Of a stretch of 64,000 nt of DNA, positions 7,726 through 16,743 are shown piece after piece (positions within the stretch are counted from its first letter, which is position 1; every line of letters begins with the position of its first letter). The notes under the pieces are model-generated. The model searched no databases. It was given only the letters and a program-made list of their open reading frames with translations, and had not been told where the DNA came from. The stretch is taken from positions 1 to 64,000 of the forward strand of contig CAZSWT010000002.1 in NCBI GenBank assembly GCA_964611035.1. Direction: 5' to 3'. The stretch is from B33-G16 sp964611035 (GTDB lineage: Bacteria > Desulfobacterota > DSM-4660 > Desulfatiglandales > B25-G16). The position numbers and the translations under genes are program-made.

Positions 7726-9711
7726 ATGAAAAGAAAAGGCTTGCTCGTAGCCGTTATTATATCCTTCATGTTTGTATTTGGATGTGTTGCAGGTCAGAAA
7801 AATTTTAACACTGGCCAGGAACTCAGTAAAAAGGGACGCTGGGGTGATGCGATAGGATTTTATGAGAATGCACTGAAAGAAAATCCGCAAAACAAGGAAT
7901 ATGCGCAGTCTTTAGCCAAGGCAAAAAAGGAATTGGCGCTTGTTCATTACAGAAAGGCGAAAAAACTATTGGCAGATAACCCGGACTCTACCTTTCCAGA
8001 ATTAGACAGGATTGTGAAGGAGGCAGAGCGTGCTCACGGTTTAGATCCACAGAATAGCACGATCACCACTCTGTTTAGTGATCTTGTGAAAAGAAAGGAT
8101 GCTCTATTAGCAACTATCGCATCTCTGTACACTCAGGCAAATTCCCATGTGGCCAACAAGGAGTGGATGGATGCTATAGAGAAATTAAGAAGAGTGAAAA
8201 AATTATTTCCAGGATACGAAGAAACACTGGATAAATTGGCCACGGCAGAAAAAAATGCTGCGCAAATAATTTATAAACAAGGGATAGAACTCAGCAAAAA
8301 AGAGGACTGGGGGATGGCGGTAACTGCCTTCAAAGCGGTTATTGAAATCGATCCGGATTATTATGATATACAGCAGCTTTTTAAAACCGCTAAGGCCAAT
8401 GATAGTGTCAATTATTTCATCAAAAAGGGAGATGAAGCAATAGGGGCAAGAAATTGGGATAGAGCGATCTTTCTTCATGAAAAGGCGCTGGAATACGAGC
8501 CAGACAATGAACAGCTTATAAAAAGAATTGACGCATTAAAACGAAAAGGTGGCCAAGCCCATTTTGATAACGCAATGAAACTTTCTTCCCAAAGAAAGTT
8601 GAAAAGAGCGGTTGAGGAATTGCGTGTATCGTTACAATATTCTCCTTCTCTTGTTGAGAGGCGTCTTTATAAAGATTTTATTCACAGCCTCTGTCAGAAA
8701 CTTGATCAGAGGAGTGATGTGTATGTAGAACTAAAAAAGTGGGGCAATGCACTTGTATGGCTGAAGCAACTGGACAGCATTAATCCTGACTATAAGGGAC
8801 TTTTTCGTAAATTACAGCTGGTAGAGGATAAGATTAAAAAAAGGATCAGGAAATCTATTGCGGTCTTTGACTTTTCGTATCCGATTGATAATAAGGATGC
8901 AGGCAGGATAATAGCCAGCAAGCTCGTCACCTTTTTATCCAAAAATGCAAGTGGGGATTTGAAGATTATTGAGCGGGAAAACCTGCAATCTATCTTAAAA
9001 GAGATGCAGTTAGGTCAGACCGGGCTGGTCGATATAGATACCGCAAAAAGAGTAGGCAAGATGAGAGGGATAGATACGTTTATCCTGGGAGATGTGTTGC
9101 ATTTCTCATCTAAGACTAAAAATTATCCAAGTACTAACACTGTCAGGGTTCAGATAGATACCCGAACAGAGAGTAATCCGGCATTTGAGAGATGGCGGAT
9201 CGTGCATACCAATCCCACTGAGGAGGAGATGAAAACAGCTCCACCCATGAAAATAGAAAAACCAGTGTACCAGCTTTTCACCTATGAGACTGGGACCAGT
9301 AAAATAATGAGTTTTGTAGAGATAGCCTATAAATTAGTCGAGACTATGACCGGAGAGAACATTTTTGCCGATACTGTTTCCGGTAAACTTGGAAAACAAG
9401 ATGACTATCATCATGGGCTTCCTGCAGCAAATATCAAAGAAGATCCATTAGAACTTCCCGCAGAGTTGGAGGTATTAGATACGCTGACGAACCAAAAGGT
9501 CTCAGAGGTGAGTTTAAGTATTTTAAAACACTTCCAGAGCCTGGAGTTAGTCTATTTCAATGAGGGAGAGAAACAATTAAAAAGGCGTAGATACGAAGAT
9601 GCCATAGAGGGGTATACCGATGCTATCTATGATGAGCGCCTTAAGGGTATCGCAAGTCCAATATCTAAAAAATCCACTGAGATGATTGCCACACTGGCTC
9701 AGGATATGTAG
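7726..9711 (+). CDS. lipoprotein with TPR repeats and CsgG-like domain
   Basis: This 661-residue lipoprotein starts at the ATG at 7726 behind GAGGAGGGG. The signal peptide ends in a lipobox (FVFGC), which would anchor it in the outer membrane. The next 350 residues are TPR-like helical pairs (AIGFYENALKENPQNKEYAQ is one), a protein-interaction scaffold. From about residue 380 a CsgG-like domain follows (SIAVFDFSYP, ASKLVTFLS, IIERENLQSILKEMQ), the fold that forms curli export pores but also occurs in non-pore envelope proteins. A last TPR-like pair closes the chain. It lies about 100 bases after the FlgT-like gene and about 45 before the FnIII gene, so the three look like one operon. Confidence 0.8.
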   Translation: MKRKGLLVAVIISFMFVFGCVAGQKNFNTGQELSKKGRWGDAIGFYENALKENPQNKEYAQSLAKAKKELALVHYRKAKKLLADNPDSTFPELDRIVKEAERAHGLDPQNSTITTLFSDLVKRKDALLATIASLYTQANSHVANKEWMDAIEKLRRVKKLFPGYEETLDKLATAEKNAAQIIYKQGIELSKKEDWGMAVTAFKAVIEIDPDYYDIQQLFKTAKANDSVNYFIKKGDEAIGARNWDRAIFLHEKALEYEPDNEQLIKRIDALKRKGGQAHFDNAMKLSSQRKLKRAVEELRVSLQYSPSLVERRLYKDFIHSLCQKLDQRSDVYVELKKWGNALVWLKQLDSINPDYKGLFRKLQLVEDKIKKRIRKSIAVFDFSYPIDNKDAGRIIASKLVTFLSKNASGDLKIIERENLQSILKEMQLGQTGLVDIDTAKRVGKMRGIDTFILGDVLHFSSKTKNYPSTNTVRVQIDTRTESNPAFERWRIVHTNPTEEEMKTAPPMKIEKPVYQLFTYETGTSKIMSFVEIAYKLVETMTGENIFADTVSGKLGKQDDYHHGLPAANIKEDPLELPAELEVLDTLTNQKVSEVSLSILKHFQSLELVYFNEGEKQLKRRRYEDAIEGYTDAIYDERLKGIASPISKKSTEMIATLAQDM

Positions 9712-9757
9712 TGAGTGGATAGTAATTCATGTGTACTTAATCTGTGTAGGCGAGGTG

Positions 9758-12043
9758 ATGAAAAAAAAATCATTTCCCTATTTTTTTTGGGCTTTTCTGT
9801 GTATCATACTTGCCCTTTATCCAAGGCCAGCGCATACGTATACGGCAAAGATTGCTGTGTTCAACTTTAATGTGCTTAACTTAGATGCCAGGGGGTATGA
9901 CGCAACTGTTACTAATACACTCATCGACTCTTTACAAAAAACATCATCTCTCAACATCCTTAATCGTAAAGAATTAGAGTCCTTTTTATACCTTAATGAT
10001 CTTCAGCAGAACTGCGATCTTTCTAATGTCGTTACTATCGGAAACAGGCTTGGTCTGGATATGATTGTTGCAGGTACTGTCAAAAAGAATGGCCTGGTAA
10101 TCGAAATTTTTTGTAAGGTTGTAAACATAGCGGAGAAGTCCTTTGTATATACTAAAAAGGTGAGATCGTTTGGAGATTCAGGCTTACGGGAGGAAATTAG
10201 GCGGCTCAGCAGTAACATATCAAAGATTATTACCATAAAAATGGGTGATGCAATAAAAGCATCCTCAACAACAGGCAGGTTAGCACATCCAGTAAAAATA
10301 GTCTGGAGGCCGGGGAGTTCAAAAATCGGTCTTTACTGGGAAGGTGGTTCCGATTCAAAATCTCAAGGCTACAAAATCTTCCGCAGCCAATCAGAAGACG
10401 GCCCATTTGTAAAAATAGCACAGGTAACGAAAAACAACTATGTTGATGAGGGCTTAGAGAAAAATACTGCATACTATTATAGAATTAAGGCATTCGATAC
10501 AAAAGGTAAGGAGAGGGATTTCTCCGCAACTATCCGTGCTGAAACGGCAGTAACTCCAAATCCTCCTATTATTATCAACACCGAGCCTCACGTAAAGAGT
10601 ATCGAGATACTATGGTCACCGAATCCAAGCAAGAGCCCTGATCCACACAAATTAATGGGATACAAGGTGTATAGGTCAAAGACAGAAGGGGGCCCTTATG
10701 CGGAGATAGCTAATCTGACGGAAAAAGATTTAGGCAGGGGGATTGATACCGCTGCCGATATAAAGTATCTGGATAGAAATCTGGCTGATGGAGAGCAACA
10801 TTACTTCAAGGTAAGCGCCTACAATGAAAAAAACCTGGAAAGTGATCTCTCAAGTGGTATGAAGGGCAGCTGCCTGCCTGTAGTCAAGGGGGTTGTGGCC
10901 ACAGGAGATATGATACGACAGCTCGAACTGAGGTGGACTACCGCTACCTCGAAGCATGTAAAAGGCTATGTTATTTACAGGAGTATGTCACCTGAGGAAG
11001 GATTTTTAAAAATAACAAAAATTATTGGTCGTGAGACTGATAGTTTTATCGATACCGAAGGCCTGGAAGATAAAACAACATATTACTACAGAGTTTCTCT
11101 TTTTGAAGATGATGAAAGAGTGGGGACCATGTCAGATGTGGTGCCAGCTACAACAAAGGGACGTCCTCCAACACCAAGGAGACTGAAGGCAAAAAGTGGG
11201 TTGGCTAAAATGGTAAAGCTTCTGTGGAATATGTGTACCGAAAAGGAGGTCAAAGGGTATAAATTGTATCGCTCAACCGCAAGGGAAGGGGAATATATTC
11301 CGATTAAAACGATAGATAACCAAAATAAGAACAAGTACCTTGATAAGGGAACCAAGGGTATACTATTTTCTGTATTCAGTGGAGGTGGTTTCTTAAAGGA
11401 CAACACCACCTATTATTATAAGGTGACATCCTATAATAAGGTAGACATTGAAAGTAAGCCATCAGACATAATTTCCGCAACTACCAAACCGCGGCCTGCC
11501 AGACCTTCTGGATTCGGAGGGGAAAGCCTTCATGTGAAAGAAATACCCCTTTTCTGGCAGCCAAATCCAGAGGATGATATCGCAAAATATCATATCTTCA
11601 GGAGTTCAGGTGATGAAAAAGATTTTTCTGAAATAGCCTCAGTTGAAGGAAAGACATCTTATGTAGACAATAGGCTTGAAGATGGCTGTGAATATAGATA
11701 TAAAATGACAGCCGAGGATAAGGATAGCCTCATAAGTGATTTTTCAGATACAATAACCAGCAAAACAAAACCTAAACCAAAGGCACCTACAGGGCTAAGT
11801 GCATACGTTGAACAAGACAAGACAGTTCTTACCTGGTCACAAAACACAGAGTCGGATATTACATCATACAATGTTTTTGAAAAAGGATTTTTAGGTCCAC
11901 GAAAGGTAGACACGGTGAAAGAGCCGCAATGCAGTGTAGTTTCTCCTAAATCAGGAAAGAGTAGGGATTACACTGTAACAGCGGTTGATAAGGATGGCTT
12001 AGAAAGTAAGCCAAGTCAGTCTGTCACTGTAGTTGGAAAATAG
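9758..12043 (+). CDS. exported CsgG/TolB-like protein with six FnIII domains
   Basis: This 761-residue protein starts at ATG 9758 after GCGAGGTG; an open frame extends further up but adds no signal. The N-terminus is a signal peptide (SFPYFFWAFLCIILAL). Residues about 30-165 form a CsgG/TolB-like domain (KIAVFNFNVLNLDARGYD, LNILNRKELESFLY) like that of the preceding lipoprotein. Then come six fibronectin type III domains, each recognisable by a YKIFRS-type strand (YKIFRS, YKVYRS, YVIYRS, YKLYRS, YHIFRS, YNVFEK) and a YYYRV-type strand. It lacks a lipobox or C-terminal anchor. It is probably a periplasmic or surface binding protein working with the two upstream genes. Its stop is followed within seven bases by a 7-bp repeat array. 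Confidence 0.8.
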   Translation: MKKKSFPYFFWAFLCIILALYPRPAHTYTAKIAVFNFNVLNLDARGYDATVTNTLIDSLQKTSSLNILNRKELESFLYLNDLQQNCDLSNVVTIGNRLGLDMIVAGTVKKNGLVIEIFCKVVNIAEKSFVYTKKVRSFGDSGLREEIRRLSSNISKIITIKMGDAIKASSTTGRLAHPVKIVWRPGSSKIGLYWEGGSDSKSQGYKIFRSQSEDGPFVKIAQVTKNNYVDEGLEKNTAYYYRIKAFDTKGKERDFSATIRAETAVTPNPPIIINTEPHVKSIEILWSPNPSKSPDPHKLMGYKVYRSKTEGGPYAEIANLTEKDLGRGIDTAADIKYLDRNLADGEQHYFKVSAYNEKNLESDLSSGMKGSCLPVVKGVVATGDMIRQLELRWTTATSKHVKGYVIYRSMSPEEGFLKITKIIGRETDSFIDTEGLEDKTTYYYRVSLFEDDERVGTMSDVVPATTKGRPPTPRRLKAKSGLAKMVKLLWNMCTEKEVKGYKLYRSTAREGEYIPIKTIDNQNKNKYLDKGTKGILFSVFSGGGFLKDNTTYYYKVTSYNKVDIESKPSDIISATTKPRPARPSGFGGESLHVKEIPLFWQPNPEDDIAKYHIFRSSGDEKDFSEIASVEGKTSYVDNRLEDGCEYRYKMTAEDKDSLISDFSDTITSKTKPKPKAPTGLSAYVEQDKTVLTWSQNTESDITSYNVFEKGFLGPRKVDTVKEPQCSVVSPKSGKSRDYTVTAVDKDGLESKPSQSVTVVGK

Positions 12044-12049
12044 CTTCAA

Positions 12050-12105
12050 TGGACAATTATCAATTATCAATCATAAATGATCAACGGACAACGGACAATA
12101 CAGAA
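12050..12105. repeat. array of eight degenerate 7-bp repeats over the ogt start
   Basis: Eight heptamers (TGGACAA, TTATCAA twice, TCATAAA, TGATCAA, CGGACAA twice, TACAGAA) run in constant phase from seven bases after the FnIII gene into the first codons of ogt. The ATG used by ogt (12077) is formed by repeat units, so the array has supplied or replaced that gene's start. Confidence 0.8.
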
Positions 12106-12631
12106 AAATATTTATTACTGGGAGTTTCAACGTAGCGGAGTTTCAGTACATGTTGCCTCTTCACATAGAGGCGCAGTCATGGTAAAGTTAGATTTTGCAA
12201 AGGAAAATAGTTTTATGACTGAGCTAATTTTCTCTGCGCCGAACGCTGAATTAATTGAAGATCGTACACATAATGAAGGCCTCATAGGAATTATCGAGGC
12301 ATATTTTAAAGGAAATAATCCAGCAATTAATGTACCGTGGGACATCAATGTGACCCCCTTCATGTATAATGTCTACAGGAGTGCATGTACAATACCCTAT
12401 GGTGAAACAAAAACATATAAAGATGTTGCATTCATGGCAGGTACCCCAAATGGGGCACGGGCTGTTGGACAGGCATTAAAGAAAAACCCCCTTGTCATTC
12501 TTATCCCGTGTCATAGGGTAGTTGCGGTGAATGGTTTAGGTGGTTTTAATTCAGGAATTGATATGAAACGATATTTATTCGCCCTTGAGCAGGGTGAAAA
12601 GAGTGTAGGGAGAATTAATTATGCAACCTAA
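12077..12631 (+). CDS. ogt: methylated-DNA-protein cysteine methyltransferase
   Basis: This suicide repair enzyme removes O6-methyl groups from guanine (and O4-methylthymine) by transferring them to its own cysteine. The active-site motif IPCHRVV (C145) is intact, as are the helix-turn-helix part (IPYGETKTYKDVA) and the arginine finger region (GARAVGQALKKNP). At 184 residues it is the size of Ogt or the Ada C-terminal half. The first eight to ten residues are encoded by 7-bp repeats, while residues from YYWEFQ onward align with the usual N-terminus. It overlaps the next gene by 11 bases, which suggests translational coupling. Confidence 0.9.
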   Translation: MINGQRTIQKNIYYWEFQRSGVSVHVASSHRGAVMVKLDFAKENSFMTELIFSAPNAELIEDRTHNEGLIGIIEAYFKGNNPAINVPWDINVTPFMYNVYRSACTIPYGETKTYKDVAFMAGTPNGARAVGQALKKNPLVILIPCHRVVAVNGLGGFNSGIDMKRYLFALEQGEKSVGRINYAT

Positions 12632-13715
12632 AACAGCGTATATTTTCCCTGGGCAGGGATCTCAATATTTAGGAATGGGACATGAGTTCTATGATAATTT
12701 CGAGATTGCTGCCTTTGTCTTTTACAGGGCAAACAGGTTACTGAATAGGGAGTTTGAAAAGATAATATTCGGCAAAATACCTGACAAATTTCGTGATAGA
12801 GTCAGTCATGTCGATGAGCTTGGCATTAAAAGAGGGCTTAAAACCCATTTAGATAAACAGGTTCAGATCGCTACCTACATTTCCTCGTGGGCAGCCTTTT
12901 CAGCCTTTCGAGAAAGATTGGAGGAAGAAAAACTAAGCCTCAAGCCGGCAGTCATGGCTGGGCATAGTTTTGGTGAATATACTGCACTTACTGCAGCAGA
13001 GGGTATGAATTACGATACCGGCCTGCAACTGGTTAATCAACGTCAGAGTATCATGACCTCGTGTGCCAAAGCTATTGATGGTGGACTGGTAGCCATCATA
13101 AATAAGAATAGGGACATTACTCAGGAGGATGTTCGAAATATTACATACTACGCAGGAAGAGAAATCTTGCACATAGCCCTTTATAACTCACCCAAACAGA
13201 ATGTCTTTGGGGGTACAAGTAAAAACATCGGTGCAGCAAAGCAGTTGCTCAAGGAATCAGAATTTAGAGCGATAGATTTGCCGGTTTTGGGTCCATGGCA
13301 TACACCGCTTATGGTTGCTGCCAGTGAGAATTTAAAAAAGTATATCGAAGAAAAAGAGTTTTCTTTTAAAGAGTTTGAAACACCTATTATCGCAAATACC
13401 TTGACAGATGATGACATTGATCCAAAGATCATCACTCACCCTGATGAGATCAAAGAAGAGCTTATACATCAGCTGGATCATCCGGTTTTGTGGGCTCAGA
13501 CCATTAAAAAAATCGTTGAAGAATATAAGATAACACGAATCATTATCTTTGGGCCGGGCAAGATAACACAAAAGATAATAAATGATGAGTATCCTGATGT
13601 AAAGGTGTGTCGAATAGAGGATTTAGACACATTAGGAGAAACGATGTATGAGATAAAATATCCTGGGAGAAAAAAGGAAGAGCCCTCTGAGGATACACAA
13701 CCTTTGGATGAATAA
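12621..13715 (+). CDS. malonyl-CoA:ACP transacylase-like (FabD-type) protein
   Basis: This acyltransferase-fold protein has the FabD/PKS-AT motifs: GQGSQ at residues 11-15, the nucleophile elbow GHSFGEY (S116), the carboxylate-binding arginine in RQSIM (R141) and the second catalytic histidine in GPWHTPL (H227). FabD loads malonate onto acyl carrier protein. This copy is longer (364 residues) than housekeeping FabD, with an extra loop near residues 45-80 and a C-terminal tail. There are no other fab genes nearby, so it may serve a specialised lipid or polyketide-like pathway instead. It overlaps the ogt stop. Confidence 0.8.
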   Translation: MQPKTAYIFPGQGSQYLGMGHEFYDNFEIAAFVFYRANRLLNREFEKIIFGKIPDKFRDRVSHVDELGIKRGLKTHLDKQVQIATYISSWAAFSAFRERLEEEKLSLKPAVMAGHSFGEYTALTAAEGMNYDTGLQLVNQRQSIMTSCAKAIDGGLVAIINKNRDITQEDVRNITYYAGREILHIALYNSPKQNVFGGTSKNIGAAKQLLKESEFRAIDLPVLGPWHTPLMVAASENLKKYIEEKEFSFKEFETPIIANTLTDDDIDPKIITHPDEIKEELIHQLDHPVLWAQTIKKIVEEYKITRIIIFGPGKITQKIINDEYPDVKVCRIEDLDTLGETMYEIKYPGRKKEEPSEDTQPLDE

Positions 13716-13740
13716 ATCAACAAAGGTTTTTGCTGCCTGA

Positions 13741-14295
13741 CTACTTGTAAGGAATCTCGCTTACCCCCGCTTTCTTGTAGAAAAGCTGCTCGAGGGCAAT
13801 TTCATAGTCACGCGATCCTATAATAAGGGATTTATTGCGGGAGAGCTGTTTCACTATTACTTCTTCAGTCCTTTCAAATTTTTCATTCACCTGATTGATA
13901 ATACCGTCTATTAACGTATAAATTTCAAGGTCAGTTCCATATACTTCTATCACATTGGGATCATTGATCATTACTTCCAGGATGTATTGCGTTAAATACA
14001 GGGCATATGGATTTGGACGAGGGACAAGGGTTCGTATAGGTGCAGTGAAATATTTAAAGTCAAACTCACTACTTTTATATGCCTTGTTAAGGCCCTGCAT
14101 GATGAGATCAGAAACTGCTTGAGAATTTTCTGTCTCAATTATCTTGTTAAGGAGGATGGCTTGGGAAACCTTATTATGAATTTCTGATAGCTTAAATTTA
14201 AAAAACCGGTCTCTCCGAAAGGATTCCCTTTTTTCCTTGCGCTCTAATCGATTTATTAATTTGTCCTGGGTACTTCCACTATATCTATATTTCAT
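13741..14295 (-). CDS. hypothetical protein, alpha-helical
   Basis: I do not recognise this 184-residue protein. The N-terminus is strongly basic (KLINRLERKEKRESFRRDRF). The rest alternates helices with a Pro-rich stretch (TLVPRPNPYALY) in the middle. There is no signal peptide, membrane segment or cysteine motif. It is the last gene of a minus-strand group that also contains a metallopeptidase-like protein and an FmdB zinc ribbon, and it converges with the FabD-like gene. It is likely a real gene because of its length, its place and the absence of a competing frame. Confidence 0.7.
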   Translation of the reverse strand: MKYRYSGSTQDKLINRLERKEKRESFRRDRFFKFKLSEIHNKVSQAILLNKIIETENSQAVSDLIMQGLNKAYKSSEFDFKYFTAPIRTLVPRPNPYALYLTQYILEVMINDPNVIEVYGTDLEIYTLIDGIINQVNEKFERTEEVIVKQLSRNKSLIIGSRDYEIALEQLFYKKAGVSEIPYK

Positions 14296-14362
14296 TTTTT
14301 TATTACTGCGTAACGCCTTTCTTAAAAAAGGTTATGGTATGGTATATTGCTTACTCCAGGGC

Positions 14363-14656
14363 TCATGTGTCTGTAGGAGGTGCTTTTTTCGATACCTCTT
14401 TCGACGCATTTTTGGTGTCATCCCTTTTCGGTTTCTTTTCTTTATCTTCTTTTTTTGCTGGTCTATTTTTAGATGCCCCTGATGCGTAATCAGTTACATA
14501 CCAACCTGACCCTTTGAGATGAAAGGTATTTTGTGAAATAATCTTTTTCATCGATCCACCGCATATCTCACATTCCCCTAAAGGTGAATCAGAGAATTTT
14601 TGCCACATCTCAGTTATGTGGCCACATTTACTACATTTATATTCATAGATAGGCAT
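14363..14656 (-). CDS. FmdB-family zinc-ribbon protein
   Basis: This 97-residue protein opens with the FmdB/CxxC_CXXC_SSSS pattern: MPIYEYKCSKCGH, then CEICGG, then the KIISQNTFHLKGSGWY tail. The two CxxC pairs bind one zinc. A hydrophilic Lys/Asp-rich tail follows. FmdB was named as a putative regulator of formamidase and amidase genes, but most members have no proven role. It lies 26 bases after the metallopeptidase-like gene and 67 before the next, in the same direction. Confidence 0.88.
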   Translation of the reverse strand: MPIYEYKCSKCGHITEMWQKFSDSPLGECEICGGSMKKIISQNTFHLKGSGWYVTDYASGASKNRPAKKEDKEKKPKRDDTKNASKEVSKKAPPTDT

Positions 14657-14682
14657 TATTTATTCTCCGTGTGTCATACTCA

Positions 14683-15222
14683 TCACACCATACAGATATC
14701 AATATTCATTTTATCAGGGTTATAAGAACCCAGAATATATGATAGGTTTGGTAGCGATAATTGTTGCAGGATTTCAAAGGTTGTGTGATTTACGATTTTT
14801 TCCTCTTCTATCCTGTTATTCTCCTCCGGAGTATCGAATCTCACTCGAAATTGACAGAACCGTACAATATGCACCAACTCATGGGTGAGTATATACGCCA
14901 AAAGGGGGAGAAGTTTAATGTTAGTGTCCCTTTGAAGGGCTTGCAAAATGTGGTGATCCTGCAAATAAATAAGGTAAAATTCATGTCGTTTATGAAGGGG
15001 CTCTATTTCTGCTTTGCCGTCTGAGATATATTTCTTCAATAGGGCAAAGACATTATCTTTAATTTCTTCGCCGAATAAAGAAGAAAGAGTTCTTATATCA
15101 AAGCGATTCCTTTTCCACTGTAAGAGCGATAATTTAAAATAGTTGCTCGTCATATCTTCAGCAATATCTAAGGCGTCCCCAACAACACTCAACTGATTTT
15201 TATTAAAATATTGCAGGGTCAT
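14683..15222 (-). CDS. hypothetical protein with HExxH metallopeptidase-like motif
   Basis: This 179-residue cytoplasmic protein has HELVH at about residue 116, which matches the HExxH zinc-binding helix. Acidic residues in NNRIEEEKIVNHTTFE about 25 residues later could give the third ligand, as in gluzincins. It has no signal peptide or membrane segment. A second unrelated protein with HELGH lies at 18970-19599. I cannot name the family; peptidase activity is an inference from the motif only. It is first in the minus-strand group with FmdB. Confidence 0.7.
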   Translation of the reverse strand: MTLQYFNKNQLSVVGDALDIAEDMTSNYFKLSLLQWKRNRFDIRTLSSLFGEEIKDNVFALLKKYISDGKAEIEPLHKRHEFYLIYLQDHHILQALQRDTNIKLLPLLAYILTHELVHIVRFCQFRVRFDTPEENNRIEEEKIVNHTTFEILQQLSLPNLSYILGSYNPDKMNIDICMV

Positions 15223-15279
15223 AATACATATAAAATAATTCGAAAAATGAATATGTCAATACTGTTTATAGAATCCATA

Positions 15280-15356
15280 TGGTGGCGGTGCAGGGACTCG
15301 AACCCCGGACACTACGGATATGAGCCGTATGCTCTAACCACCTGAGCTACACCGCC
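15280..15356 (-). tRNA. tRNA-Met (CAT anticodon)
   Basis: Read on the minus strand, the gene gives a full 77-base cloverleaf with encoded CCA. The acceptor stem is GGCGGTG with CACCGCC, the D arm AGCTCAGGTGGTTAGAGC, the anticodon stem TACGG/CCGTA with loop CTCATAT (anticodon CAT), and the T arm holds GGTTCGAGTC. The first pair is G-C, not the mismatch typical of initiator tRNA, so it is an elongator. CAT could also be the tRNA-Ile that TilS modifies to lysidine, and the anticodon stem does not settle this with certainty. TilS is encoded in this window. Confidence 0.93.
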
Positions 15357-15501
15357 ATGGTTGCTTATTATTGATAAAAATCCTTTTTTGTCAATCAAAT
15401 AATACTACCCAATCCCTTTGATGTAGGTCATCAATGATTGACAATAGCAGGAAGATACATTAAAGAAATAGAAAACGTTAAAGTTCTTACAAGGAGCGTA
15501 C

Positions 15502-15771
15502 ATGAAATGCCCATATTGTGATAAGGAGATTCCCGGTATGACGTGCCCTGCATGTCAAAAATCAATTCCTGAAGAGAGCAACTACTGCCTTTATTGCGGG
15601 GCAGACCTGCACAGTACTTCCATAGAAGAGGATGATACAACGAGTGCTGGAGATGTAAATAGTATTGATTTTGAGGATAGAATTCCCTGTTCAGATGGAA
15701 ATTGCATTGGAATAATAATAGATGGAAAATGCAATATTTGTGGAAAACGGTATAAGGGCAAAAAAAAGTAG
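15502..15771 (+). CDS. double zinc-ribbon protein
   Basis: This 89-residue protein is made mostly of cysteine pairs: CPYC, CPAC, CLYC near the N-terminus (a zinc ribbon with KCPYCDKEIPG and YCLYCGADL) and CSDGNCI and CNICGKRY at the end. It has no other domain. It probably binds metal and may contact nucleic acid or protein. It is preceded by AAGGAGCG eight bases before the ATG. Its end lies 28 bases before queD and may be co-transcribed with it, though no functional link is evident. Confidence 0.8.
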   Translation: MKCPYCDKEIPGMTCPACQKSIPEESNYCLYCGADLHSTSIEEDDTTSAGDVNSIDFEDRIPCSDGNCIGIIIDGKCNICGKRYKGKKK

Positions 15772-15799
15772 GCATTTTAGGCGGGAATTGGCTTATTAT

Positions 15800-16168
15800 A
15801 TGTATGAGTTACAGATAATTACGCAATTTGCAGCTGCGCATCAGTTGAGAAACTATAGGGGTAAATGCGAGAAGCTTCATGGGCATAATTGGCGGATAGA
15901 AGTTTTTGTTGAGGGAGAAAAACTCAATGATACTGGGCTATTGATAGATTTTAAAGAGGTCAAAGATGCTACACACAGAATCCTGGAAGAACTTGATCAT
16001 TCATTCTTAAATGAGCTTTCCCAATTTAAAGATCAGAATCCCTCGTCAGAAAATATTGCTGCCTATATTTTTACGCGGTTAAGCAACGAGCTTAATGATA
16101 CAAATATCAAGGTCAGTAAGGTTACAGCCTGGGAATCAGACTCTGCAAGCAGCAGTTACATTGGCTAA
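15800..16168 (+). CDS. queD: 6-carboxy-tetrahydropterin synthase
   Basis: This enzyme of the queuosine (and folate-like pterin) route turns dihydroneopterin triphosphate into 6-carboxy-tetrahydropterin. It has the zinc site histidines in AAAHQL and KLHGHNW, the catalytic cysteine in GKCEKLHGH and the LDHSFLN motif. Length (122 residues) is typical. The ATG at 15800 is chosen because the family starts just before the ELQIITQF strand; an upstream in-frame ATG lies inside the zinc-ribbon gene. No other queuosine gene is in the window. Confidence 0.93.
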   Translation: MYELQIITQFAAAHQLRNYRGKCEKLHGHNWRIEVFVEGEKLNDTGLLIDFKEVKDATHRILEELDHSFLNELSQFKDQNPSSENIAAYIFTRLSNELNDTNIKVSKVTAWESDSASSSYIG

Positions 16169-16323
16169 TGATATATATTCAACTTGAATAATTTTTTTTA
16201 ATAAAAATTCGTGCGCGATTCACATGCATGAATCCACTGTACGCAAGGCTTTTCAATGAAAGCCATGAATGTATGATCTAGAACGCTGTTTCTCTTAAAT
16301 AGTGCACGGTAAAAGGTTGATGT

Positions 16324-16662
16324 ATGAAAAACGATTTTACCGAAAAAAGATCAGAACCCCGAAGCATCATAGATCAATATCATAGTGTAGAATTTTCACT
16401 ACATGACTGCGCGTTTACGTATCAATTCAAAATTTGGGATATATCATCAAAAGGAATATGTGTATTGGTAAAGGAAGATTCTAATTTATTGAATTATTTA
16501 AAGGTTGGCTCTGTATCGGAACTGAAATACTACACGAATAATGCCTTAAAACCTATTGAATACTTGAAAACAAAGATCAGGCATATCACGAAAGATGAAG
16601 AAGGAAGATTTAAAGGGCTTTATTTGGTTGGATTATCTATTCTTGAACCCCCAAAACTCTAA
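16324..16662 (+). CDS. PilZ-domain protein
   Basis: This 112-residue single-domain protein carries the c-di-GMP signatures RSEPR (residues 9-13) and DISSKG (about 40-45), then the barrel strands. It has no transmembrane or partner domain. It stands alone, about 150 bases from queD and 80 from the TPM operon. It is the second of three PilZ proteins here. Their sequences differ enough that they are not recent duplicates. Confidence 0.83.
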   Translation: MKNDFTEKRSEPRSIIDQYHSVEFSLHDCAFTYQFKIWDISSKGICVLVKEDSNLLNYLKVGSVSELKYYTNNALKPIEYLKTKIRHITKDEEGRFKGLYLVGLSILEPPKL

Positions 16663-16743
16663 TCAACAACGATTTATACCGACGGTTTTTCTCTCCTACC
16701 GGATATTTGCATAAAAGTTTGCTATTTTTTGGCGTTATATGAT

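Noticed and set aside
16729..16743. TTG start for the TPM protein
   Set aside because: It adds five codons without a ribosome site. The ATG at 16744 is a simpler start.
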